Assembly (NCBI RefSeq): GCF_023015615.1
Contig: NZ_JALKAJ010000004.1
Location: 372,001 to 436,000 of the forward strand
Direction of reading: 5' to 3'
DNA from: Qipengyuania sp. S6317L1
GTDB taxonomy: Bacteria; Pseudomonadota; Alphaproteobacteria; Sphingomonadales; Sphingomonadaceae
Length of the DNA: 64,000 nt
In this document: positions 32,984 to 41,948 of the stretch, one piece after another
Layout of the letters: each line of letters begins with the position of its first letter
How positions within the stretch are numbered: position 1 is the stretch's first letter
Position numbers and translations under genes: made by a program
The notes under the pieces: generated by a model
What the model was told of the DNA's origin: nothing
Database searches by the model: none
What the model saw: the letters and a program-made list of their open reading frames with translations, nothing else

Positions 32984-34138
32984 GTGTCAATTCGTGGGAT
33001 AATATTGACCCAAACGTCATCAAAAGATCCTTGGAAGGTGCGTTATGTCGCGCGCCGCAATGCGGTGTTTGCTTCCCCGCGCTTCCAGCATTGGTGCGCG
33101 AAGCTCCCATTCGTAAACCGCATCGCAAGAGCGCGCGCGGGCGAGGCTTTCGACCTGATTGCCGGTTTCACCTATTCGCAAATTTTAAGGAGCTACGTTG
33201 AAAGTGGCCTGTTTGACCTCCTTCAATCCGGCCCCGTAGGCCACGCCCGTGTCGCGGCTGAATTGGACCTGAGCCCAGATGCCACCCTCACCTTGCTCCG
33301 CGCAGGCCGCGCCCTTCGCCTCTCCGAAGAACCGATCGCCGATGGCTGGATGCTGGGCGAAGCTGGCGCCGTGCTCGCCGCTGACGAAGGCGCTCAGGCT
33401 ATGGTGCGCCACCACCGCCTGCTTTACCAAGATTTGGCTGATCCGATGGAGCTTCTTCGCAAGGACCGTAAGGAGCCGACCGAGTTGTCGCGCTTCTGGT
33501 CCTATGCGGGCGCGCTGCACGGTGCAGCAGAACGCGGGGCCGAGACGGCCGAGTATTCACAGCTCATGGCCGCATCGCAGCACTTCGTCGCTAACCAAGT
33601 GCTCGCCTCCTATCGCTTCCCGAAGGACGCGCGGCTGCTTGATGTGGGCGGCGGGCACGGCGCGTTCCTGACCCATATGGGGAATGCGTTTGACGACCTG
33701 CACCTGGGCCTCTTTGACCTTCACGAGGTGGCCGAGACAGGCGCGCAGATCTTGGCAGACCGCTTTGGGAACGCGCGCGTTTCTGCCCACCCGGGCAATT
33801 TCTTCGAGGATCAGGTCCCACAAGGGTTCGACGTCGTCTCACTCGTCCGCATCCTTCACGATCACGACGATGATGCAGCGCTCAAAATTCTCACCAACAT
33901 CCGCGCGAGCCTTGAGCCGGGCGCGCATCTGCTGATCGCAGAACCCATGGCGGGCGCCGCTGGGGCAGAAGGTATGGGAGAGGCGTTTTTTGGGATGTAT
34001 CTGTGGGCAATGGGCTCAGGCCGGGCGCGCAGCCCGGCGGAATATGCCGACATGGTGCGGCAGGCAGGTTTTGCCCGAACCAGAAATGTCCCCACCCCTC
34101 AACCAGTAAACGCAAGCATCCTCATCGCGTATGCGTAA
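32984..34138 (+). CDS. crtF: Demethylspheroidene/hydroxyneurosporene O-methyltransferase CrtF
   Basis: Methylates the C-1 hydroxyl of acyclic carotenoids using S-adenosylmethionine. The 384-residue protein begins at a GTG, has an N-terminal dimerisation helix bundle, and carries SAM motif I DARLLDVGGGHGAFLTHMG near residue 220. Further methyltransferase marks are GFDVVSLVRILHDHDDDAAL and AHLLIAEPMAGA. The family is the caffeate/hydroxyneurosporene O-methyltransferases. The start lies seven bases after the PpsR-type site, so an internal start cannot be excluded. crtC, D and F together indicate spheroidene- or spirilloxanthin-type carotenoids. Confidence 0.92.
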   Translation: MSIRGIILTQTSSKDPWKVRYVARRNAVFASPRFQHWCAKLPFVNRIARARAGEAFDLIAGFTYSQILRSYVESGLFDLLQSGPVGHARVAAELDLSPDATLTLLRAGRALRLSEEPIADGWMLGEAGAVLAADEGAQAMVRHHRLLYQDLADPMELLRKDRKEPTELSRFWSYAGALHGAAERGAETAEYSQLMAASQHFVANQVLASYRFPKDARLLDVGGGHGAFLTHMGNAFDDLHLGLFDLHEVAETGAQILADRFGNARVSAHPGNFFEDQVPQGFDVVSLVRILHDHDDDAALKILTNIRASLEPGAHLLIAEPMAGAAGAEGMGEAFFGMYLWAMGSGRARSPAEYADMVRQAGFARTRNVPTPQPVNASILIAYA

Positions 34139-34159
34139 AACTTGAGCTACATTTAAAAC

Positions 34160-34200
34160 TGTCTGCTTTTGTTGACACTAGCGGGTGTAAGGCGTAGCAA
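34160..34200 (+). promoter_or_regulatory. bchC promoter with overlapping PpsR/CrtJ site
   Basis: TGT-N12-ACA exact match at 34160-34177 (TGTCTGCTTTTGTTGACA). Its last bases form the -35-like hexamer TTGACA (34172-34177); TAGCAA (34195-34200) follows after 17 bases as a -10-like hexamer. The site overlaps the -35, as expected for direct repression. The same geometry recurs before bchF and bchG. Confidence 0.68.
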
Positions 34201-34308
34201 ACTCCTGAGAGAAACCACCTTCGAAGGCGCGCAACGAGTCGAGTTCGCCCATTTCGAAGGGGAGAATGGTTCCGCATTTGGACCACAAACAGGGGAAGCA
34301 AGCCGTTG

Positions 34309-35241
34309 ATGGAAAGCTTGGCTGTCACACTCGAAGGGCCTGAGCGTGTAACGCTTCAGGCGCTTGAGTTGAACGCGCCGGGCACAGGCGATGTGCTTGT
34401 CGATATTGCCTGGAGCGGGATCAGCTCGGGCACTGAAAAACTCCTTTTCACCGGGCAGATGCCCGACTTTCCGGGCATGGGTTATCCGCTTGTGCCGGGA
34501 TATGAATCCGTCGGCAGGATCGTCGATGCGGGCAAGGCGGCAAAGGGCCGGATTGGCGAGTGGGTCTTTGTGCCCGGCGCCAATTGCTACACGCAAGCAC
34601 GCGGACTTTTTGGCGGCACGGCCAAGACGATAACACTGCCATCGGCGCGCGCTTTGAGCGTGCCCGAGCACTTGGGCGCCAACGGCGTGTTGTGCGCTCT
34701 GGCGGCGACCGCGCTCCATGCGATCAACGAAGGCGATGTGCCGGACCTTATCATCGGGCATGGTGTGCTTGGCCGGTTGCTTGCGCGTCTTACGATTGCG
34801 CTTGGCGAAAAAGCGCCAACGGTTTGGGAAACACAGGCTGAACGCCGCAGTGGCGGTGCGGGATACGAAGTGGTCGCGCCTGAAAATGACAGCCGGACAG
34901 GCTACGCCTCGATCTATGATGCCAGCGGCGATGCGGGCCTTCTCGACACGCTGGTCGGGCGGCTTGCCAAAGGTGGCGAGATCACGCTTGCGGGCTTTTA
35001 CAAGGACCGCCTTAGCTTCGCCTTCCCGCCTGCATTCATGAAAGAGGCGCGCCTCCGGATCGCGGCGGAATGGGCACCCAAGGATATCGCGCAAACAATT
35101 GCGCTGATCGAGGCAGGGGCACTCGGGTTGGACGGGCTTGTCACGGACCACGCTCCCGCTGAACTGGCGGTGGATGCCTATCCCAAGGCGTTCAGTGCCC
35201 CCGACTGCCTCAAAATGGTTTTGGATTGGAGAGACGCGTAA
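34309..35241 (+). CDS. bchC: Bacteriochlorophyllide a dehydrogenase BchC
   Basis: Oxidises 3-hydroxyethyl bacteriochlorophyllide a to the 3-acetyl form. The 310-residue MDR-type protein has WSGISSGTEKLLFTGQMPDF near the N-terminus, PGYESVGRIVDAG, and a simplified Rossmann half (DLIIGHGVLGRLLARLTIA). The ATG at 34309 is preferred over an adjacent in-frame TTG; AGGGGA lies upstream. A leader of about 100 bases separates it from the predicted promoter. Its stop overlaps the bchX start by one base. Confidence 0.95.
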   Translation: MESLAVTLEGPERVTLQALELNAPGTGDVLVDIAWSGISSGTEKLLFTGQMPDFPGMGYPLVPGYESVGRIVDAGKAAKGRIGEWVFVPGANCYTQARGLFGGTAKTITLPSARALSVPEHLGANGVLCALAATALHAINEGDVPDLIIGHGVLGRLLARLTIALGEKAPTVWETQAERRSGGAGYEVVAPENDSRTGYASIYDASGDAGLLDTLVGRLAKGGEITLAGFYKDRLSFAFPPAFMKEARLRIAAEWAPKDIAQTIALIEAGALGLDGLVTDHAPAELAVDAYPKAFSAPDCLKMVLDWRDA

Positions 35242-36245
35242 TGACGATGTTGGAAGCCCACGATCATGGCCCCCTTCAGCCGCATCTGCGCGACGAGGCG
35301 AGCCACGAGCCCGATCCCGTGCATACGGGCGAGGTGACGAAGGAAACGCAGGTCATTGCGATCTATGGCAAGGGCGGCTCGGGCAAAAGTTTCGCGCTTT
35401 CCAACCTGTCCTACATGATGGCGCAGCAAGGCAAGCGCGTGCTGCTCATCGGCTGTGATCCAAAGTCCGACACGACTTCGCTGCTGTTTGGCGGCAAAAG
35501 CTGCCCCACAATTATTGAAACCTCTTCCAAGAAAAAGCTCGCTGGCGAAGACGTCACCATCGAAGACGTCTGTTTTCAGCGTGACGGCGTGTTCGCCATG
35601 GAGCTTGGCGGGCCGGAAGTGGGCCGGGGCTGTGGTGGGCGCGGGATCATCCACGGCTTTGAGCTGCTTGAAAAACTGGGCTTCCACGACTGGGGCTTTG
35701 ACTACGTCCTGCTCGATTTCCTGGGCGATGTGGTTTGCGGCGGGTTTGGCCTGCCGATTGCCCGCGATATGTGCCAAAAAGTGATTGTGGTCGGCTCGAA
35801 CGACCTCCAGTCCCTCTATGTCGCCAACAATGTGTGTCATGCGGTCGAATACTTCCGCAAGATGGGCGGCAATGTCGGTGTGGCCGGTATGATCATCAAC
35901 AAGGACGATGGCACAGGCGAGGCGCAGGCCTTCGCCGAGGCGGTCGATATTCCCGTCCTCACTGCGATCCCGGCGAATGAAGATATCCGCCGCAAGAGTG
36001 CAAATTATCAGATCATCGGAACGCCGGGCGGCGAATGGGCAAGCCTCTTTGAGGAACTGGCCATAAACGTCGCCGAGGCCCCGCCGCGCCAACCCTCTCC
36101 ACTCGACCAGGATGGCCTCCTCGACCTTTTCTCGCCCGAAGACACGGGCGGAAATGTCGAACTGATCCCGGCTACTCAGGCCGATATGCGCGGCGGCATT
36201 TTTGAAGAAAAACCATCACTTGAAGTGATCTACGACGAGGTCTGA
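35241..36245 (+). CDS. bchX: Chlorophyllide a reductase iron protein BchX
   Basis: NifH-like ATPase that passes electrons to BchYZ to reduce ring B. The 334-residue protein has P-loop IYGKGGSGKSFALSNLSYM near residue 43, switch-region residues VLLIGCDPKSDTTSLLFGG, and conserved cluster-ligand cysteines in GRGCGGRGI and DVVCGGFGL. A polar N-terminal extension of about 35 residues precedes the domain, as in other BchX. It is cotranscribed with bchC, bchY and bchZ. Confidence 0.96.
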   Translation: MTMLEAHDHGPLQPHLRDEASHEPDPVHTGEVTKETQVIAIYGKGGSGKSFALSNLSYMMAQQGKRVLLIGCDPKSDTTSLLFGGKSCPTIIETSSKKKLAGEDVTIEDVCFQRDGVFAMELGGPEVGRGCGGRGIIHGFELLEKLGFHDWGFDYVLLDFLGDVVCGGFGLPIARDMCQKVIVVGSNDLQSLYVANNVCHAVEYFRKMGGNVGVAGMIINKDDGTGEAQAFAEAVDIPVLTAIPANEDIRRKSANYQIIGTPGGEWASLFEELAINVAEAPPRQPSPLDQDGLLDLFSPEDTGGNVELIPATQADMRGGIFEEKPSLEVIYDEV

Positions 36246-36246
36246 G

Positions 36247-37797
36247 TTGACAGAGCTTCCTTCCTCAAACGCGCAACGCTCTCGTGACACGCTGGATGTA
36301 GGGGCACGCCCTGCGCCAGCAAGCGGCGCGTGTTCGAGCAAGGAAACCTTGCGCGAGGCGGCGCGCGCTTCGGGGAAACGTGACATACTCGATAAATACG
36401 CCGTCGATTATCCGGTCGACCCTGAAAAAGGGCCACACGATCAACCCCAATCGATGTGTCCGGCCTTCGGATCATTGCGCGTCGGCCTTCGCATGAAGCG
36501 CACTGCCACAGTGCTCTCGGGCTCGGCCTGCTGTGTCTATGGCCTCACCTTCACCTCGCATTTTTACGGCGCACGGCGCACGGTTGGATATGTGCCGTTT
36601 TCGTCGGAAACGCTGGTCACCGGCAAGCTGTTCGAAGACATCAAGGAAGCGGTTGAGGATCTGGCCGATCCGGAACGTTATGATGCGGTTGTTGTGACCA
36701 ATCTGTGTGTTCCCACCGCCAGCGGCGTGCCATTGCGGCTGCTGCCCGATCAGATCAACGGCGTGCGCATTATCGGTATCGACGTGCCCGGCTTTGGCAT
36801 TCCCACCCACGCAGAGGCGAAGGATGTGCTCGCAGGTGCCATGCTCGCCTATGCGCGCAAGGAAGCGATGACGGGGCCAGTGGCAACGCCCGAGAGGCGC
36901 TCTGACCGGCCAACGGTCGCGCTTTTGGGCGAGATGTTCCCGGCTGATCCGGTGGTGATCGACCAGATGCTGGAGCCGCTTGGCCTTGCCGCGGGGCCTG
37001 TAGTGCCGACGCGCGAATGGCGCGAATTGTATGCCGCGCTCGATTGTTCTGTCGTTGCCGCGATCCACCCATTCTATACTGCCAGCATTCGCGAATTCGA
37101 ACACGCTGGCCGCCCGATCATTGGCTCTGCCCCTGTGGGCGCAGATGGCACGGCGGCATGGCTCGATAGCCTGGCCGACGTAATGGGTCTGCCTGCCGAA
37201 AAGGTCGCCGGCGTCAAGAATGCCATGATCGGCGCTTGCAAAGGCGCTTTTGCCGCCGCCCCCATCAATGGCCGCGTGACGGTTTCGGGATATGAGGGTT
37301 CTGAACTTCTGGTTGCTCGCCTGCTGATCGAAAGCGGCGCAGATGTGCCCTACGTCGGCAGTGCTTGCCCGCGCACCAAATGGTCAGATCCAGACCGTGA
37401 ATGGCTCGAGGCCAAGGGCACACGCGTCAATTTCCGTGCAAGCCTTGAAGACGACATCGCCGCTATCGAAGAGTTTGGGCCGGACCTCGCCGTGGGCACC
37501 ACTCCGGTTGTGCAGCACGCCAAGGCAAAAGCCATTCCGGCCCTTTATTTCACCAATTTGATCTCCGCGCGCCCTCTCATGGGTCCGGCAGGCGCCGGCA
37601 GCTTGGCTCAAGTCATCAACGCCGCGATGGGCAATAAAGAGCGTTTCGATACGATGCGCGAGTTCTTCGAAGGCGTGGGCGACGGCCATGCCACGGGCGT
37701 GTGGGAAGACACCCCCGTCGACCGCCCCAAATTCCGCAAGAAATATGCGGCCTTGAACGAAGCGGCGCGTAAAGCGGCTGAGGCGGTGGGCACATGA
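36247..37797 (+). CDS. bchY: Chlorophyllide a reductase subunit BchY
   Basis: Catalytic component (NifD-like) of chlorophyllide a oxidoreductase. The start is a TTG one base after the bchX stop, with GACGAGG upstream. The 516-residue chain has conserved [36 protein letters not shown] and [14 protein letters not shown], which contain the cluster-ligand cysteines of BchY proteins. An N-terminal Ser/Ala-rich segment of about 70 residues is variable. The stop overlaps the bchZ ATG (ATGA). Confidence 0.95.
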   Translation: MTELPSSNAQRSRDTLDVGARPAPASGACSSKETLREAARASGKRDILDKYAVDYPVDPEKGPHDQPQSMCPAFGSLRVGLRMKRTATVLSGSACCVYGLTFTSHFYGARRTVGYVPFSSETLVTGKLFEDIKEAVEDLADPERYDAVVVTNLCVPTASGVPLRLLPDQINGVRIIGIDVPGFGIPTHAEAKDVLAGAMLAYARKEAMTGPVATPERRSDRPTVALLGEMFPADPVVIDQMLEPLGLAAGPVVPTREWRELYAALDCSVVAAIHPFYTASIREFEHAGRPIIGSAPVGADGTAAWLDSLADVMGLPAEKVAGVKNAMIGACKGAFAAAPINGRVTVSGYEGSELLVARLLIESGADVPYVGSACPRTKWSDPDREWLEAKGTRVNFRASLEDDIAAIEEFGPDLAVGTTPVVQHAKAKAIPALYFTNLISARPLMGPAGAGSLAQVINAAMGNKERFDTMREFFEGVGDGHATGVWEDTPVDRPKFRKKYAALNEAARKAAEAVGT

Positions 37798-39296
37798 CGC
37801 TCGTCCTCGACCATGATCGCGCTGGAGGCTACTGGGGTGCCACTTACGTCTTTACGGCGGTCAAGGGCTTGCAAGTCATCATCGATGGCCCGGTGGGTTG
37901 CGAAAACCTGCCCGTGACCAGCGTCCTCCATTACACCGATGCCCTCCCCCCGCATGAATTGCCGATTGTGGTGACGGGTCTTGGCGAAGAAGAGCTCGGC
38001 AAAACCGGCACCGAAGGCGCGATGAAGCGCGCTTGGGAAACGCTCGACCCAGAGCTTCCCGCGGTGGTTGTCACAGGCTCGATCGCGGAGATGATCGGCG
38101 GCGGCGTCACGCCAGAGGGAACCAATATCAAGCGCTTCCTCCCTCGCACGATCGACGAAGATCAATGGCAATCGGCTGATCGCGCGCTCGCCTGGCTGTG
38201 GACCGAATTCGGTCCGAAGAAAATGCCAGCACAGCGCCCGCGCAAAGAGGGCGAGAAGCCGGTCGTCAATATCATCGGCCCCTCCTACGGCATGTTCAAT
38301 ATGCCATCGGACCTCGCCGAAATCCGCCGTTTGGTCGAAGGCATCGGCGCAGAAATCGGCGTGGTCTTCCCGCTCGGCTGCCACCTTGCCGATATTCGCA
38401 AACTCGGCATGGCGGATGCGAACGTGTGTATGTACCGCGAGTTTGGCCGCAATCTTTGCGAGACACTTGAGCGGCCCTATTTCCAGGCGCCTGTCGGGCT
38501 TTCGAGCACCACCAAATTCCTGCGCGCTTTGGGCGAGGAACTGGGTCTTGACCCGGAGCCTTTCATCGAGCGCGAGAAGCACACCACGATCAAGCCGCTC
38601 TGGGACCTGTGGCGCTCGGTCACGCAAGACTTCTTCGCGACCGCCAATTTCGGCATTGTCGCCAATGACACCTACGCGCGCGGTATCCGCCACTTCCTCG
38701 AAGACGACATGGGACTGCCGTGCGCGTTCGCTTATTCGCGCGAGGCTGGGGTAAAGCCCAGGAATGATGAAGTGCGGGCGAGCATCCACGCGACCCCGCC
38801 CCTCGTCCTGTTCGGTTCGTACAACGAACGCATGTATATGGCTGAGGCAAGCGGGGCTGCGGGCCATGGTCCTGCGGGTCAATTTATCCCTGCAAGCTTC
38901 CCGGGAGCCGCGATCCGTCGCCACACAGGCACGCCTTTCATGGGCTATTCGGGTGCGACCTATCTGGTGCAGGAAGTGTGCAATGCGCTGTTTGATGCGC
39001 TGTTCCATATCCTTCCCTTGGGAACCGATATGGACGAAGGCGAAGCGACCCTTGCCAGAGGCGCAGATGTGCCGGTGAAAGCGGGCTCCAACGGCGGGCC
39101 AACACACGAAGTCACCTGGGACGCAGGCGCTAAAACGCGGCTTGATGAACTGGTTGAAAAGCAGCCCGTTCTCGTCCGCATTTCCGCCGCCAAGCGCCTT
39201 CGTGATGCCGCAGAGCAAACCGCTCGCGCACGCGGCGCTGACACGGTTACAACAGATTGCCTCCAAGAGGCATCGCTCGAAGGAGAGGCCGTATGA
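37794..39296 (+). CDS. bchZ: Chlorophyllide a reductase subunit BchZ
   Basis: NifK-like partner of BchY. The 500-residue protein starts with [20 protein letters not shown] and [20 protein letters not shown], the characteristic BchZ N-terminus. [20 protein letters not shown] lies mid-protein. The C-terminal PCP_red-like region ([20 protein letters not shown]) matches the domain that closes BchB and BchZ. The operon continues towards pufB; the next start codon overlaps the bchZ stop. Confidence 0.96.
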   Translation: MTLVLDHDRAGGYWGATYVFTAVKGLQVIIDGPVGCENLPVTSVLHYTDALPPHELPIVVTGLGEEELGKTGTEGAMKRAWETLDPELPAVVVTGSIAEMIGGGVTPEGTNIKRFLPRTIDEDQWQSADRALAWLWTEFGPKKMPAQRPRKEGEKPVVNIIGPSYGMFNMPSDLAEIRRLVEGIGAEIGVVFPLGCHLADIRKLGMADANVCMYREFGRNLCETLERPYFQAPVGLSSTTKFLRALGEELGLDPEPFIEREKHTTIKPLWDLWRSVTQDFFATANFGIVANDTYARGIRHFLEDDMGLPCAFAYSREAGVKPRNDEVRASIHATPPLVLFGSYNERMYMAEASGAAGHGPAGQFIPASFPGAAIRRHTGTPFMGYSGATYLVQEVCNALFDALFHILPLGTDMDEGEATLARGADVPVKAGSNGGPTHEVTWDAGAKTRLDELVEKQPVLVRISAAKRLRDAAEQTARARGADTVTTDCLQEASLEGEAV

Positions 39297-39445
39297 CCAC
39301 TGCCCAGAGCACCACAAAAACTTATGAGGGATCACAAGTTTTGCCTGAAGTTTTCGGGCATCCGCAATCCACGTGGGGGATCACGCGCGGATACCGTCGG
39401 GGACAATTCCGTCCCCGCTCCAATGTTAACTTATGGAGATACTAG
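39293..39445 (+). CDS. Possible small ORF between bchZ and pufB
   Basis: A 50-codon frame starts [20 protein letters not shown], overlaps the bchZ stop by ATGA, and ends one base before the pufB ATG. It occupies the position of pufQ in Rhodobacter but has no membrane segment and no PufQ resemblance. Codon third positions are less GC-rich than in neighbours, and an inverted repeat lies inside it. It may be a leader peptide, a remnant, or chance. Confidence 0.3.
   Translation: MTTAQSTTKTYEGSQVLPEVFGHPQSTWGITRGYRRGQFRPRSNVNLWRY
39398..39417 (+). promoter_or_regulatory. Hairpin in the pufB leader
   Basis: CGGGGAC and GTCCCCG pair perfectly around AATTCC, about 30 bases before the pufB start. 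There is no U tract, so it is more likely a 5' mRNA stabiliser or processing element than a terminator. Confidence 0.5.
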
Positions 39446-39446
39446 T

Positions 39447-39605
39447 ATGGCCGATGGTGATCGCCCCAGCGTGGGGACCTATCTGACCGACGAAGAAGCA
39501 AAAGAAATCCATGGCGCGTTCATGGGTACTTTTGGGCTTTATGTCGGCATCGCAGTCGTGGCTCACATCCTTCTCTGGATCAATAAGCCCTGGCTGCCGC
39601 TCTAA
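39447..39605 (+). CDS. pufB: Light-harvesting 1 beta subunit
   Basis: LH1 antenna polypeptide, 52 residues. The polar N-terminus (TDEEAKEIHGAFMGTFGLYV) contains His22. The membrane helix GIAVVAHILLWINKPWLPL carries the bacteriochlorophyll-ligand His40 in an A-x-x-x-H motif. The Trp-Leu-Pro C-terminus is typical. GGAG lies nine bases before the ATG at 39447; the frame is open upstream but unlike LH1. First of pufBALM. Confidence 0.96.
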   Translation: MADGDRPSVGTYLTDEEAKEIHGAFMGTFGLYVGIAVVAHILLWINKPWLPL

Positions 39606-39698
39606 GCCTTTAAAACCACTGTTTGACTAAGCCTTTGTTGACGCATTCCCTCCCGGAATCCGTCTCATGGCCCAAGCAATTGGCATAAGGAATTGAAT

Positions 39699-39827
39699 AT
39701 GTACAAGATTTGGCATCACTTTGATGTTCGCCGGACCCTCGTTGCGCTGCATGTCGGCCTCGCGGTTCTCGCGTTCACGATCCACTTCATCCTGCTCAGC
39801 ACCGAAACTTACGGCTGGCTGACCTGA
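39699..39827 (+). CDS. pufA: Light-harvesting 1 alpha subunit
   Basis: A 42-residue LH1 alpha polypeptide: [20 protein letters not shown], then the membrane helix [15 protein letters not shown] with the bacteriochlorophyll-ligand His29 (A-x-x-x-H), ending TETYGWLT. An AAGG-type ribosome site precedes it. The C-terminus is short compared with many alpha subunits. It lies 93 bases after pufB; a short ATTCC-CTCCC-GGAAT hairpin lies between them. Confidence 0.95.
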   Translation: MYKIWHHFDVRRTLVALHVGLAVLAFTIHFILLSTETYGWLT

Positions 39828-39872
39828 TGGATGTTTGGCCGATGAAATCTGGCCAGACATAAAATTTCGTGA

Positions 39873-39899
39873 GGAGGCAGGTTCGCCTGCCTGCCTCCC
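39873..39899 (+). promoter_or_regulatory. pufA-pufL intercistronic hairpin
   Basis: GGAGGCAGG can pair with CCTGCCTCC (or GGCAGG with the first CCTGCC around TTCG). No U tract follows. Hairpins at this position in purple bacteria protect pufBA mRNA and set LH1 in excess over reaction centre (established knowledge). A second stem, CCCGC-ATTCAAA-GCGGG, lies at 39928-39944 immediately before the pufL ribosome site. Confidence 0.72.
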
Positions 39900-39956
39900 A
39901 CACAACCAAACGACGCAAACGATAACGCCCGCATTCAAAGCGGGAAGGATGGACCT

Positions 39957-40793
39957 ATGGCGCTCCTTAGTTTCGAGCGGAAATACCGCACTCGCGGTGG
40001 CACATTAATCGGCGGCGACCTTTTCGACTTTTGGGTCGGGCCGTTTTACGTCGGATTCTTCGGGGTTACGACAGCAATCAGCGCGCTGCTTGGCACGATG
40101 CTGATCTTTGCTGCAGCCGCAGAAGGACCCACCTTAAACCCCTGGCTTATCGATATTCAGCCACCATCTATCGAAGCCGGACTTAGCTTTGCCCCTCTCA
40201 GCGAGGGCGGATACTGGCAGGTCATTACGATCTGCGCGGTTGTCGCTTTTAGCTCGTGGGTGATGAGGCAGGCAGAAATCTCCAAAAAGCTGGGCATGAA
40301 TTATCATGTTCCCATCGCTTTTGCCGTGGCGGTTTTTGCATATGTAACCCTCAATGTGATCCGTCCGGTGTGGATGGGCGCATGGGGTCATGGTTTCCCA
40401 TACGGCATTTGGTCGCACTTGGACTGGGTATCGTACACGGGATATAACTATGTGAACTTCCACTATAATCCCGTTCATATGATCGCGATCACGTTCTTCT
40501 TCACGAACTGTCTCGCGCTCGCTCTGCACGGTGGTCTCGTCCTGTCAGCGGTCAATGTTGGCAAAGGCAACGAGGTCCGCTCGCCAGAATATGAAGACAC
40601 CTACTTCCGCGATTTCATCGGCTATTCGGTCGGTACGCTTGGCATTCACCGTGTCGGCCTGTTCCTCGCCCTTAACGCAGGGTTCTGGAGCGCGATCTGC
40701 ATCGTGATCTCGGGCACGCTGATGACCGGAAGCTGGGTCGAATGGTGGGATTGGTGGCGCGCTGTCCCGATGTGGCAAGGAGAACCGATCTGA
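39957..40793 (+). CDS. pufL: Photosynthetic reaction centre L subunit
   Basis: Core transmembrane subunit of the type II reaction centre, 278 residues with five helices. Counting Met, His154 and His174 bind accessory and special-pair bacteriochlorophyll ([23 protein letters not shown], read in part). His191 (ALHGG) and His231 (GIHRVG) are the non-haem iron ligands, each one above Rhodobacter numbering. AAGGA precedes the ATG. The stop overlaps the pufM start. Confidence 0.97.
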   Translation: MALLSFERKYRTRGGTLIGGDLFDFWVGPFYVGFFGVTTAISALLGTMLIFAAAAEGPTLNPWLIDIQPPSIEAGLSFAPLSEGGYWQVITICAVVAFSSWVMRQAEISKKLGMNYHVPIAFAVAVFAYVTLNVIRPVWMGAWGHGFPYGIWSHLDWVSYTGYNYVNFHYNPVHMIAITFFFTNCLALALHGGLVLSAVNVGKGNEVRSPEYEDTYFRDFIGYSVGTLGIHRVGLFLALNAGFWSAICIVISGTLMTGSWVEWWDWWRAVPMWQGEPI

Positions 40794-41716
40794 TGGCTAC
40801 CTATCAAAACATCTTCACCCAGATCCAGGTCAAGGCTCCGCCGGAAATGGGGGTTCCACTCCCACCGGCCGAAGACATCCGTATCCCGAATGTCGGCTAC
40901 AGCTATTGGTTCGGCAAGATCGGTCAGGCACAGTTCGGACCGATTTACCTGGGATGGTCAGGTTTGATCTCTCTGGTTTTCGGGACGGCAGCGTTCCTTA
41001 TCATCGGGCTCAACTTCTGGGCGCAGGCCGGATGGGACCCGCAAACCTTCATCCGCGAATTGTTCTGGCTCTCGCTTGATCCGCCAAGCTCGGAGTACGG
41101 CTTTAGCCCCATCGTGCCTTTGAATGAGGGCGGCTGGTTCATCATGACCGGCGCGTTCCTGACGATCTCGGTGCTATGCTGGTGGGTGCGAACCTACACG
41201 CGGGCGAAAGCGCTTGGCATGGGGATGCACATTCCCTGGGCCTTTGCGAGCGCGATCTGGCTGTTCCTGGTGCTGGGCTTTATCCGCCCGCTGCTCCTGT
41301 GGGATTGGTCACAGGCCGTCCCGTACGGGATCTTCAGCCACCTCGACTGGACCAACAATTTCAGTCTCGTTTACGGGAACCTGTTCTACAACCCGTTCCA
41401 CGCGCTCTCGATTGTGTTCCTTTATGGTTCGGCGATCCTGTTCGCGATGCACGGGGCAACGATCCTTGCTGTTGGCCGCTATGGCGGTGAGCGCGAGATC
41501 GAGCAGATCACGGATCGCGGCACGGCTTCTGAACGTGCCGGCCTGTTCTGGCGCTGGACCATGGGCTTTAATGCCACGATGGAATCGATCCACCGCTGGG
41601 CCTGGTGGTTCGCGGTTCTCACCACACTGACAGGCGGGATTGGCATCCTTCTGTCAGGCACCGTGGTCGACAATTGGTACCTTTGGGCACAGGAGCACCA
41701 CTACGCTCCCCAGTAA
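40793..41716 (+). CDS. pufM: Photosynthetic reaction centre M subunit
   Basis: Second core subunit, 307 residues. His183 and His203 are the chlorophyll ligands ([12 protein letters not shown] and [10 protein letters not shown]). His220 (AMHGAT), Glu235 and His267 (SIHRWAWW) bind the iron, matching Rhodobacter positions plus one for the Met. The ATG at 40793 overlaps the pufL stop. A strong terminator follows and no pufC cytochrome gene is found, so electron donation presumably uses a soluble carrier. Confidence 0.97.
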   Translation: MATYQNIFTQIQVKAPPEMGVPLPPAEDIRIPNVGYSYWFGKIGQAQFGPIYLGWSGLISLVFGTAAFLIIGLNFWAQAGWDPQTFIRELFWLSLDPPSSEYGFSPIVPLNEGGWFIMTGAFLTISVLCWWVRTYTRAKALGMGMHIPWAFASAIWLFLVLGFIRPLLLWDWSQAVPYGIFSHLDWTNNFSLVYGNLFYNPFHALSIVFLYGSAILFAMHGATILAVGRYGGEREIEQITDRGTASERAGLFWRWTMGFNATMESIHRWAWWFAVLTTLTGGIGILLSGTVVDNWYLWAQEHHYAPQ

Positions 41717-41773
41717 GCGCCACGCGCTCTCTTACGGGGTCGAGGCGAGACCCCAACCATAGGTTCGAAATTT

Positions 41774-41809
41774 GCCCGGCTGCGCACAAGATGCGCGGCC
41801 GGGCTTTTT
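41774..41809 (+). terminator. Rho-independent terminator of the puf operon
   Basis: GCCCGGCTGCGCA pairs with TGCGCGGCCGGGC (one G-T pair) around a 5-base loop, followed by TTTTT. It lies 58 bases after pufM and before the TonB-dependent receptor gene, so the receptor is transcriptionally separate from puf. Confidence 0.88.
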
Positions 41810-41901
41810 CGTTGCAAAAGGCGCACTTGAGAGGGAGGCAAAGCGGAAAGTCGTCCGCCTTCGCCATTTTGCAACACAACCGCCACGCAACTGTCATTAC
41901 T

Positions 41902-41913
41902 TCGCTATAGCGA
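41902..41913. promoter_or_regulatory. 12-bp perfect palindrome upstream of the TonB-dependent receptor
   Basis: TCGCTATAGCGA reads the same on both strands and lies 36 bases before the GTG start. It is a possible operator; no known regulator site was matched. Confidence 0.3.
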
Positions 41914-41948
41914 GCCCTCGACCTCTCTTTCATATCAAGGGCAAAACA

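Noticed and set aside
37608..39335. 575-codon minus-strand frame opposite bchZ
   Set aside because: bchZ is unmistakable on the plus strand; the antisense product shows no motif.
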